This document shows positions 18,468 through 25,731 of a DNA stretch of 38,454 nt, one piece after another. Below the pieces are notes generated by a model. It worked only from the letters and a program-made list of their open reading frames with translations, was not told where the DNA came from and ran no database searches. Numbering within the stretch: the stretch's first letter is position 1; each line of letters starts with the position of its first letter. Where the stretch lies: assembly GCA_964612085.1 (NCBI GenBank), contig CAZTCJ010000031.1:1-38454 (forward strand), written 5' to 3'. The stretch is from CAZTCJ01 sp964612085. GTDB lineage: Bacteria > Pseudomonadota > Alphaproteobacteria > JAJFIK01. The translations under genes were made by a program, and so were the position numbers.

Positions 18468-19346
18468 TTAGGGGCCGAGCAGCGTTCCGGCCCAAAAGCG
18501 CAGGTCGTGTTCCATGTTCGATACATCGATGGGCAGCGCGATCACGAATTGATCGACGCCCAGACGGCGGGCCTCATCGATCCGGGTGCGGATCTCCTCC
18601 GCACTCTGGTCGCGGGCAGGCGTGCCCAGATAGATCTTAAATGTGGGATCGCCCACCCGCCCCTCTTCTTCCAGGATCGTGTGCAGGACCGCCAGATGGG
18701 GTTCAAGATCATTGTCCGTCCACCAGCCGTACCATCCCTGACCGTAGCGCGCGGCCCGGCGCATGGCCGCCTTGGAATCGCCGCCGATGACGAAGGGCGG
18801 ACCGCCCGGCGTCACCGGTTTCGGGTTCAGCATGACATGCTCGAAGGACACGAAATCGCTGTCATGGGCGACGATCTCTTCCGCCCAGACGCGGCGCAGG
18901 ACGCGCAGATAATCGTCGAAGCGTTTGCCGCGCTTTTCCCAGGGCGTACCCAGCGCCTCATATTCCTCAGCAGCCCAACCGCCGCCGACGCCAAACAGGA
19001 ACCGGCCGCCGGTGACATGATCGAGGGTCATGATCTCCTTGGCCGTGAGCAGCACAGGGCGCTGCGGCAGAATGAGAATGCTCGTTGCAAAGAGCAATGT
19101 GGATGTGGCCTGCGACAAGGCCGCCGTCAGAATGATGGGATCGAAAATGCCGATGCCCGGCCCGAACGGCGGGATCCCTTCCGGATGATAGGGATAAGGA
19201 GAGCGGTATTGGGAAAAGAAGACCACATGCTCCGGCATCCACAGGGAATTGAAGCCGAGCCCTTCCATGGTGGCGGCGAAGTCCTTGGCATAGGACAGAT
19301 CGCGCGTGGCGCTGTCGCCGAACCGTTCGGAGATGCCGATTTTCAT
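18468..19346 (-). CDS. LLM-class F420-dependent oxidoreductase, paralogue 3
   Basis: This third LLM-type TIM-barrel oxidoreductase has 292 residues. Diagnostic pieces are WMPEHVVFF, ILILPQRPVLLTAKEIM, LDHVTGGRFLFGVGGGW, KRGKRFDDYLRVLRRVW and GGDSKAAMRRAARYGQGW. It is more diverged from paralogues 1 and 2 than they are from each other, and it has no SRPBCC partner; instead it follows an MFS transporter by 12 bp on the same strand. GGAG lies about nine bases before the ATG. It should use F420 or FMN to move a hydride to or from a substrate perhaps brought in by that transporter. Given the divergence it may act on another intermediate. Confidence 0.92.
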   Translation of the reverse strand: MKIGISERFGDSATRDLSYAKDFAATMEGLGFNSLWMPEHVVFFSQYRSPYPYHPEGIPPFGPGIGIFDPIILTAALSQATSTLLFATSILILPQRPVLLTAKEIMTLDHVTGGRFLFGVGGGWAAEEYEALGTPWEKRGKRFDDYLRVLRRVWAEEIVAHDSDFVSFEHVMLNPKPVTPGGPPFVIGGDSKAAMRRAARYGQGWYGWWTDNDLEPHLAVLHTILEEEGRVGDPTFKIYLGTPARDQSAEEIRTRIDEARRLGVDQFVIALPIDVSNMEHDLRFWAGTLLGP

Positions 19347-19358
19347 GGGCTCAGGCTC

Positions 19359-20750
19359 CTACTCCCACTCGGCTGCCGCGTCCACGGAGCGCTTGTAAGG
19401 CGTCAAACTGAGAAAGGCGATCAGAACACCGATCGGTGTGAGAATGGCACAGGCGATCGATAACGAGTAATGAACGGCCTGATCGTTCCCGAACAGATAA
19501 TCCGTAAGCAACGCTACGGATGTCGGCCCGAAAGAAAAGATCAACAGACTGCCCACGAAGAAATAGAGGGCGGACATCTGCGCCCGCATCTGGTTGGGCG
19601 TGATGAGCTGAAGCGCCACCACCGGCAGCGCCTGGGTGGTTGTCAGGCAGAACAAAGCCAAGGTCAGCACGACGAGGGACAGGACCGGATCGGGGATGAT
19701 GGGTGCCAGGATGGAGAGGGGCACGGCAGGCACGCCGCCGTAAAGGGTCGCCCGCAGCGCGGCATCCTTGCGGCCGCGCGCGGCCAGATAGTCCCCCAGC
19801 CAGCCGCCGGTCAGAATGCCGCCCGATCCGGCGACCAGCACGATCAGTCCAAGGACAATGCCGATCTGCGACGCCTCCCAGCCGTGCACCCGGATGAACA
19901 TGGCCGGCGTCCAGACAAGATAGGCGATCACCGCCATGCCCAGCATCGAGAACCCGGAAAAGACCATGGCCACGGTCAAGGCGCGCTGGCGGATGAACAC
20001 AAACAGGGCCTTGAACGCGTCCGTGACGGACCCGCGTGTCGCCAGATCGGATTTAAGGCCGCGCCGGACGGGTTCGCGGATGGAAAACATCAGCAGGGCG
20101 ATCAAGACGCCGGGCAGGCCGACATAAAAGAAGGTCATCTGCCATGGCGCGACCTCGCCGATGACCGGGACGGTGACCGTCCCCGCCTGGCTGACATACC
20201 CGACGACGATCCCGCCGATGATCAGGGCCAGACCGGAGCCGAAATAGACCCCCGTGGCATAGACCGCCGTGGCGAGCCCCCGCCGTTCCTTGGGAAAATA
20301 ATCCGCAATCAGCGAAATGGCTGCCGGTGAAAGTGTCGCCTCACCGACCCCGACGCCGACCCGCGCCGCGAACAGGCCCCAGAAGCTTTGCGCCAGGCCG
20401 CACAGGGCGGTCATGATGCTCCAGGTGGTGATGCCGACCCCGATAATGGCGCGGCGGCTGTAGTGGTCGGAGAGATAGGCGATCGGCAGGCCCATGACGC
20501 TGTAGAACATGGCGAAAGCGAAGCCGACCAGAAGGCTGAACTGGGTATCGGAAATGCCGAGATCGGCCCGGATCGGCCCGACCAGAAGACTCATGATCTG
20601 CCGGTCGATGAACGAACTCGTATAGGCGAGCACCAGGACGCCGACCACATACCAGGCGTAGCGCGGATTGGGCCAGGGCGCCTCCAGGGAGGCGTCCGTC
20701 TCCTGTGCCGCCGGTTGCGCCGGATTGCTTGCCGATTTTTCGCTTGCCAT
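19359..20750 (-). CDS. MFS transporter, spinster-like
   Basis: This inner-membrane transporter of 463 residues has about twelve hydrophobic helices. The first starts near residue 32. The DRQIMSLLVGPIRADLG segment after helix one and the loop AYLSDHYSRRA (91-101, the MFS D-x-x-S-R-R signature between helices two and three) place it in the major facilitator superfamily, near spinster/hexuronate-like groups. It probably moves the substrate or a metabolite. The LLM gene follows by 12 bp. The receptor upstream (20900-23170) ends 149 bp before it with a terminator-like hairpin between, so expression may be independent or attenuated. The start ATG follows a GGATGAG box. Confidence 0.92.
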   Translation of the reverse strand: MASEKSASNPAQPAAQETDASLEAPWPNPRYAWYVVGVLVLAYTSSFIDRQIMSLLVGPIRADLGISDTQFSLLVGFAFAMFYSVMGLPIAYLSDHYSRRAIIGVGITTWSIMTALCGLAQSFWGLFAARVGVGVGEATLSPAAISLIADYFPKERRGLATAVYATGVYFGSGLALIIGGIVVGYVSQAGTVTVPVIGEVAPWQMTFFYVGLPGVLIALLMFSIREPVRRGLKSDLATRGSVTDAFKALFVFIRQRALTVAMVFSGFSMLGMAVIAYLVWTPAMFIRVHGWEASQIGIVLGLIVLVAGSGGILTGGWLGDYLAARGRKDAALRATLYGGVPAVPLSILAPIIPDPVLSLVVLTLALFCLTTTQALPVVALQLITPNQMRAQMSALYFFVGSLLIFSFGPTSVALLTDYLFGNDQAVHYSLSIACAILTPIGVLIAFLSLTPYKRSVDAAAEWE

Positions 20751-20770
20751 ACACTCATCCGCCTAGAGAC

Positions 20771-20799
20771 AAAAAAGACCCGCTTGCAAAGCAACCGGG
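20771..20799 (-). terminator. Rho-independent terminator after TonB receptor 2
   Basis: Read on the minus strand, a 9-bp stem with one mismatch (CCCGGTTGC/GCAAGCGGG) and a 3-base loop is followed by a two-base spacer and six T residues. It lies 100-130 bp beyond the receptor stop and about 20 bp before the MFS start, so it would end receptor transcripts. Confidence 0.6.
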
Positions 20800-20844
20800 C
20801 CAGTGGGGAGTTGGAAACACTCTTTACCGGTCTTTGGCTTCGGT

Positions 20845-20875
20845 TCCGGTGCCGCCGGATCGTGACGGCACCGGA
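20845..20875 (-). other. perfect hairpin in receptor 3' region
   Basis: A perfect 10-bp inverted repeat (TCCGGTGCCG / CGGCACCGGA) with an 11-base loop lies just downstream of receptor 2's stop. No T-tract follows. It could protect mRNA ends or help termination with the hairpin at 20771-20799. Confidence 0.45.
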
Positions 20876-20899
20876 CACCCTTCCCGTCGCGGCAAACGA

Positions 20900-23170
20900 T
20901 CAGTATGTGAACCGCAATTCCACACCATAGGTGCGTCCCGGTGCCACAAAGCCCCCGGCGACACCGGCAAAGACGGGCGCGGGACGCTTGTTCGTCAGAT
21001 AGACCGTGTCGAACGCATTTTCGAGGAACGCCACGATCTCGAAATTCTCATTCGGCACGAACCCGGCCCGGAAATTGGCGACGCCATAAGCGTCATCGAC
21101 CAGCAGCGGATCGAGATCGGAGTTGTACTGACGCTCGCCCTGGTAAAGATATTCACCGCCGATATAGACCATCATGTCGTCGGGCAGCATGAAGTCCTGC
21201 TGACCGCCGATGGTGAACTGGAACTTAGGCGTGCCGTCGATATCTTCACCCGACAGATCCTGGCCTTGAGCCGGACAGGTTCCGGTGGCGACCTGAAGCG
21301 CCGTACAGGGCGCGCCCTCGAACTCGGTGAACTCACCATCCACATAAGCCGCCGTGGCGAAGAAATTGGCGCCTTCCCAGGGGTTCACATTGCCGTCGAA
21401 CTCGATCCCCTTGATGGTGATGACACCGGCGTTGCGCAGGGAGAACGTGTTGGTCGCCCCTTCGAAGGCCGAGGTCTGGAAGTCCTTGTAGCGGTTCCAG
21501 AAGAACACGATGTTCACATTCGCGCGGCCTTCCCAGAACACGTTCTTGGAACCGATTTCCACCGCATTGACCGTCTCCGGATCGAGGATCGGATCGACCG
21601 GGCTGGTATTGTCGAAGAACGGACCGCTGTTCGCATTGTTCAGACCGTGGCCTTTATAGCCGCGGTTATAGGCGACGAAGAGCGAATTGTTCTCGGTCGG
21701 AATGAACCGGATGCCGGCGCGGCCGGACCAGTCCACGTCGTCGACCGTCTCCCTGCGGAAGTCGATATTGTTGTCGGGCTGTCCGCCGAAGAAGGCGCCG
21801 GTGCGCCGGCCCGTGATCTCCTGATCTTCGTAAATCAGGCGGGCGCCGGCGAAGGCTTCCCATTGCGGCGCGAAGGCATAGGTCGCGTCCCCGAAGAGCG
21901 CCAGATTGGTGATCTTGACAAGGTTGCGCGCATTGCTGGGCGTGCCCGGAATACCGACGATGAACTGATCGCTCAGCCGCTGGAAGAATGAATACAGCCC
22001 CACCACATAGTTGAAAGGACCGTCGCCGGGCGACAGGAACTGCAATTCCTGGGTGATGATCCGCAGGTTCTGATTGGCCTCCGTCGCATCGACGAGCAGG
22101 AACGCCTTGTCGGAATCGTCCTCACCATGAGAAATGAAGTTCCGGTAGCCTGTGATCGACCGGAGCTCATGGCCGTTGTTGAACTCCCAGGAATTGGTCC
22201 AGGAGGCCTGGAACACTTCCTGTTCCTCGCCGATCCGGTCGGAATTGATGGCGATGCGGTTGTCGTCCGCGATTTCCGCGCCGACCGCTTCCAGCGCGTC
22301 GATCAGCGCCGGGTTCAGACCGAGACCGACCGCTTCCGGAGCAATATCCACAAAGGTCGGCGCACAGCACCGGTCATTGGTGCGGACATATTGCAGGACC
22401 AGATCGCTGCGAAACTGATCCAACTCATAATCGAACCGTGTACGCAGACCCCAGCGTTCCTTGCGGTTCTGGGTGTCGTTCAGGATGACGTCATCGATGA
22501 AGCCTTCGGCGTCATCCAGGAAGAAGGCGGCGATCCGGCCCCGCAGATTGCCCGCGATCGGACCGCTAACCGCGCCCTCGACCCTGTAGCGGCGGTAATC
22601 GTTCCCGATGGGATCAAAATCCCCTTGGGTGAACCGGACCGTGGCATAGGCCTCGAATTCATCCGTGGGCGCCGCCGACACGACATTGATCACGCCGCCC
22701 GTGGAATTCTTGCCAAACAAAGTGCCTTGCGGCCCGCGCAGGACCTCGATCCGCTCCAGGTCGAAAAGATCGGCCAAGCCCGAGCCCGCCGGTCCGGCCA
22801 CGATCCCGTCCTGGACCACCGACACGCTGGTTTCCACACCGCTGGTGAAGGTCGGGCCGCCGATGCCGCGAATACGGATGCGGGCGCCGCCGGAAATGAG
22901 CTGTTCGTCGAAAGTCACCGAGGGCACGAAGCGGAAAATGTCCCGAATATCGGTGATACCCTTGCGGTCGATAAAATCGCCGGAGAGCGCGGTCAGGGAA
23001 ATCGGCACGTCGAGCGCGCGCTGTTCCCGCTTCTGCGCGGTCACCACGATGGTTTCCCCGCCAAGCCCGTCGTCTTGCGCAGTGGCCGTTCCCGCCGCGA
23101 GCGAAGCCGCCAGGCCTGTGGTGATGCCGGCTATTGTCGCGCCCCGGAGCAGTCTTTTGAGTCCCCTCAT
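20900..23170 (-). CDS. TonB-dependent outer-membrane receptor, paralogue 2
   Basis: This 756-residue TonB-dependent transporter starts with a signal peptide (MRGLKRLLRG to about residue 31, ending TATAQ), then a TonB box GETIVVTAQKREQ, a plug with RIEVLRGPQGTLFGKN and a barrel ending APGRTYGVELRFTY. It matches paralogue 1 at 9763-11994 closely in several loops: GAPC...GQDLSGEDI, the barrel segment RGYKGHG, and DRCCAPTF in place of DDICCTRTF. The conserved cysteine pairs probably form disulphides in extracellular loops. GGGAGG precedes the ATG. A terminator-like hairpin follows it, so it is probably transcribed alone. The 384-bp region upstream holds two palindromic elements. It imports an unknown ligand, likely the catabolic substrate. 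Confidence 0.94.
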   Translation of the reverse strand: MRGLKRLLRGATIAGITTGLAASLAAGTATAQDDGLGGETIVVTAQKREQRALDVPISLTALSGDFIDRKGITDIRDIFRFVPSVTFDEQLISGGARIRIRGIGGPTFTSGVETSVSVVQDGIVAGPAGSGLADLFDLERIEVLRGPQGTLFGKNSTGGVINVVSAAPTDEFEAYATVRFTQGDFDPIGNDYRRYRVEGAVSGPIAGNLRGRIAAFFLDDAEGFIDDVILNDTQNRKERWGLRTRFDYELDQFRSDLVLQYVRTNDRCCAPTFVDIAPEAVGLGLNPALIDALEAVGAEIADDNRIAINSDRIGEEQEVFQASWTNSWEFNNGHELRSITGYRNFISHGEDDSDKAFLLVDATEANQNLRIITQELQFLSPGDGPFNYVVGLYSFFQRLSDQFIVGIPGTPSNARNLVKITNLALFGDATYAFAPQWEAFAGARLIYEDQEITGRRTGAFFGGQPDNNIDFRRETVDDVDWSGRAGIRFIPTENNSLFVAYNRGYKGHGLNNANSGPFFDNTSPVDPILDPETVNAVEIGSKNVFWEGRANVNIVFFWNRYKDFQTSAFEGATNTFSLRNAGVITIKGIEFDGNVNPWEGANFFATAAYVDGEFTEFEGAPCTALQVATGTCPAQGQDLSGEDIDGTPKFQFTIGGQQDFMLPDDMMVYIGGEYLYQGERQYNSDLDPLLVDDAYGVANFRAGFVPNENFEIVAFLENAFDTVYLTNKRPAPVFAGVAGGFVAPGRTYGVELRFTY

Positions 23171-23346
23171 CGTCGCCTCCCGTCACCTTGCTGGTGTCCC
23201 GAACCCGGATCTGCGCGTGTCTTGATGGGCCAGGGCCCAGGAAACTGTTTCTAGGTCGCGCAGGATGGTTCTCTAATCTTCGTACGGAGTCTCAAAGCTT
23301 AAAACTCCGGTATTCCATGAGGCTAGCGCTTGCTTTTCCAATCAAC

Positions 23347-23375
23347 TCGGCACATTGCACCACTTAGTGTGCCGA
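23347..23375. promoter_or_regulatory. 8-bp perfect inverted repeat, spacer 13
   Basis: TCGGCACA and TGTGCCGA form a perfect inverted repeat around 13 bases, arm centres two helical turns apart. It lies about 180 bp upstream of the receptor ATG. No downstream U-tract exists on the minus strand; on the plus strand TTTT follows. It might be an operator or, less likely, a plus-strand terminator. Confidence 0.35.
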
Positions 23376-23473
23376 TTTTGCCGAACGATTGGGGTTTACC
23401 GGATCCTGTGGCCCCAGGCCCACACCGGCACGCCGTTTTGATGTAAGCTTTGATGCAATGCACCATCCTCATA

Positions 23474-23488
23474 ATGACAAGTTGTCAT
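23474..23488. promoter_or_regulatory. 15-bp palindrome, possible TetR/GntR-type operator
   Basis: ATGACAAGTTGTCAT is a perfect 7+1+7 palindrome, of the size bound by TetR- or GntR-family dimers. It lies about 305 bp upstream of receptor 2 and 67 bp past the dehydrogenase stop. Neither the cognate regulator nor a second copy was seen in this window; the only regulator gene present is AraC-type. Confidence 0.45.
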
Positions 23489-23554
23489 ATCTGCGGACCG
23501 GACTTGTCCGGCGTCCAGACCATCCGTATCGAACGAAAGCCGGGCGACGGGCCG

Positions 23555-24724
23555 TCAGGTTGCAAGCCTCAAGCGGTTGGCAATGTTGTTGCGCTGAATG
23601 TTTGAGGACCCGCCGACAATCGGGAAACAGATGATGTCCCGCAAATAGCGTTCCATATCGTAGTCCTCGGCCAAGCCGTAAGCCCCCATGATCCGCTGAC
23701 AGGCGATGACGATCTCAACGCCGTATTCCGCAACGAACAGTTTCGCCATGGATGTTTCCACCGAACACGGACGGCCTTCATTGGCGAGCCAGGCGGCGTG
23801 ATAGAGCATATGGCGGCAGGCCTGGAGCTTGGTTTTCGCATCCACAAGGGCGTGGCGGACGCTCTGATGGCCGGATATGGGCTTGCCGAACTGGGTGCGC
23901 TGCTGCGCATAGGCCCAGGCGTCGTCGAACGCGGCGGTGGCCAGGCCCAGGGCGACGGCGGCCGTCTCCAGTTTCTCCACATCGAGCGCCGGGCCCGCCA
24001 GCATGGGCCAGCCCCGGTTCCAGCCTTCCGGACCACCGAGAATATTCTCGACCGGCACTTCCACATTGTCGAAGATGGTATCGGTGGTGTCGGCGAAGCG
24101 GATGCAGGAATGGTTAATCTTGTGAACCGAGATGCCAGGCGCGTTCGTTGGCACCAGGATCATGGACAGATTCTGGTATTTGGGCGCCTCCATATCCGTT
24201 TTCGTCAGGCAAAAGACATATTCCGCGTCCCGGACGGCCGTACACCAGCGCTTTGTGCCGTTGATGACCACGGACCGGCCGCCATCGGTCAGGCGCGCGG
24301 TCGTCTTGACTTCCGCCAGGTCGCCGCCGACATCGGGTTCCGACAGGCCATAGGCGAAGATCAGTTCCCCCCGCGCGACCCGGGGCAGGAAAGCCGCTTT
24401 CTGCTCGGCGGACCCGTTCTCCCCGATATTCATGCCGCCGTAAAAAGCGCAATGAATGAACGGACCGGAAACGGCCGTGCTGCGGCGGGTCAGCTCTTCC
24501 ACGACGGCGACGGCGGCAACAATGTCCCGTCCGGCGCCGCCGTATTCTTCCCCGACCGTCAGTCCACAGACACCTGTGGAGGCAAGCTTGCGGAAGACAT
24601 CCCAGGAGAAGCGGCATTCCCGGTCCCAGACGCGCGCATCCTCGCGCGGGACTTCCATTTCCAGGAACCGGCGCAAAGACGCACGCAGCATGGTGATATG
24701 CTCAGGCTCGTCCGTGAAATACAT
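23555..24724 (-). CDS. acyl-CoA dehydrogenase with helix-G-type catalytic base
   Basis: This 389-residue FAD-dependent acyl-CoA dehydrogenase should introduce an alpha-beta double bond into a CoA ester. GLSEPDVGGD (126-135) and NGTKRWCT (155-162) mark the flavin/substrate region. The region matching the usual catalytic YEGT reads VGGSSNIQR (370-378), so the standard Glu is missing (Gly371 or neighbour). Residue Glu250 in ALDVEKLE aligns with the LDLERL helix-G glutamate of isovaleryl-CoA dehydrogenase, the plausible alternative base. AGGAG precedes the ATG. It starts 9 bp after the stop of the enoyl-CoA hydratase-like gene and is its operon partner. Branched or cyclic acyl-CoA substrates would suit a helix-G base, but that is inference. 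Confidence 0.92.
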   Translation of the reverse strand: MYFTDEPEHITMLRASLRRFLEMEVPREDARVWDRECRFSWDVFRKLASTGVCGLTVGEEYGGAGRDIVAAVAVVEELTRRSTAVSGPFIHCAFYGGMNIGENGSAEQKAAFLPRVARGELIFAYGLSEPDVGGDLAEVKTTARLTDGGRSVVINGTKRWCTAVRDAEYVFCLTKTDMEAPKYQNLSMILVPTNAPGISVHKINHSCIRFADTTDTIFDNVEVPVENILGGPEGWNRGWPMLAGPALDVEKLETAAVALGLATAAFDDAWAYAQQRTQFGKPISGHQSVRHALVDAKTKLQACRHMLYHAAWLANEGRPCSVETSMAKLFVAEYGVEIVIACQRIMGAYGLAEDYDMERYLRDIICFPIVGGSSNIQRNNIANRLRLAT

Positions 24725-24733
24725 CGGCGTCTC

Positions 24734-25537
24734 CTATTGACCGGTGAAGAGCGGATTGCGCTTGGCCTTGAACGCATTGACCGCCTCTTGATGATCCTTG
24801 GACAGATTGGTCATCATTTCATATCCCATACAGGCATCCATGACCTGATGGGCGATGACCCGCAGCGGGATATTGGCGACCGTCTTCGTCCAGCGGATCG
24901 ACTGACGCGCGCCGGAAACCAGCTCATCGGCCATGGCGTCCACTCTGGCATCGAGTTCTTCAGGGGGCACCACATAGTTGATCAGGCCGATCCGTTCGGC
25001 TTCGGCCGCAGGCATCATCTTGCCCGTCATCAGATATTCCTTGGCTTTCGCGAAACCGCAAAGCTGCGCCCAGATCACCGCGCCGCCATCGCCCGCGACG
25101 AGTCCCATCTTCGTATGCGGATCGCCGATAATGGCTTTGTCGCTGGCGATGATGACATCGCACAGGAGCGCGATCGAAGCGCCCAGTCCGGCCGCCGGGC
25201 CGTTGAGCCTGCAGACGATCGGTTTTTCCAGATCCAGCATGCCGAAAACGATCCGCTTGGCATGGGGCGCAAGGCGCTCGAAGATCCGGGGATCGTCGAT
25301 CATGCTCTGGAACCAGTCCATGTCGCCACCCGCGCAGAACGCCTTGCCCGCCCCGGTCAGCACGATCACATCCGAGTCCGGATCGTCGGCGGCGTCGTAA
25401 AACACACGCGACAGATCCTCATGCAGTTCTCCGTTAACGGAGTTATAGCTTTCCGGACGGTTGATGGTTATGGTCAGGATCCGCCCGCGCCGGCTGAAGG
25501 CAAGGGTGGGATAGTTTTCAAATGTTGGCTTGGTCAT
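24734..25537 (-). CDS. enoyl-CoA hydratase/isomerase family protein, altered active site
   Basis: This 267-residue crotonase-fold protein binds CoA esters: FCAGGDMDWF (67-76) supplies the first oxyanion-hole peptide and NGPAAGLGAS (112-121) the second. The positions of the two classic hydratase glutamates (rat mitochondrial E144, E164) hold Ser121 and His141 here, in GASIALLCD and GDPHTKMG, while Asp150 sits in LVAGDGGAV. A simple water-adding hydratase mechanism is therefore doubtful; isomerase, hydrolase, decarboxylase or C-C bond chemistry is possible. This GLVAGDGG subtype is, from memory, common among bacterial crotonases of unproven function. It is first in a two-gene operon with the dehydrogenase and divergent from the kinase at 25732. 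The start follows a GGGAGAGGAC region. Confidence 0.9.
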   Translation of the reverse strand: MTKPTFENYPTLAFSRRGRILTITINRPESYNSVNGELHEDLSRVFYDAADDPDSDVIVLTGAGKAFCAGGDMDWFQSMIDDPRIFERLAPHAKRIVFGMLDLEKPIVCRLNGPAAGLGASIALLCDVIIASDKAIIGDPHTKMGLVAGDGGAVIWAQLCGFAKAKEYLMTGKMMPAAEAERIGLINYVVPPEELDARVDAMADELVSGARQSIRWTKTVANIPLRVIAHQVMDACMGYEMMTNLSKDHQEAVNAFKAKRNPLFTGQ

Positions 25538-25670
25538 GTCCTCTCCCGGTCGGCCTTGACATCGGGCCCTTTTCGCTCGTGTGCGCGGAACGTTTCAGTG
25601 TTTCGCACAAGGGGCCGGGCTGTCACTCTGCAATACTGCCCTATTTCTTGGCCGATCAGAACGCGCGCTT

Positions 25671-25688
25671 GAACGGACGGGCCCGTTC
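25671..25688. promoter_or_regulatory. inverted repeat in divergent promoter region
   Basis: GAACGG and CCGTTC form a perfect inverted repeat around six bases, and the centre contains the palindrome ACGGGCCCGT. It lies in the 194-bp gap between the divergent hydratase-like and kinase genes, about 45 bp before the kinase ATG. Regulatory role is a guess from position. Confidence 0.3.
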
Positions 25689-25731
25689 TTTAAGGTCGGA
25701 CGGTGACATACGCTCAGGGAAGGAGACCGGC

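Larger units (their letters stand above)
23171..23554. other. intergenic region upstream of TonB receptor 2
   Basis: This 384-base gap lies between the receptor start and the stop of the dehydrogenase at 23555, both on the minus strand. It contains two palindromes, listed separately, and must hold the receptor promoter. No small gene with convincing start and ribosome-binding site was found. Confidence 0.5.

Noticed and set aside
12562..19346. LLM proteins as flavin luciferase-type monooxygenases
   Set aside because: Possible by fold, but the Rv2161c-like motifs, the F420 operon in the same window and the lack of a flavin reductase gene favour F420.
23798..25672. 624-codon plus-strand open frame
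   Set aside because: Lies opposite two well-supported genes (dehydrogenase and crotonase) and shows no recognisable domain.
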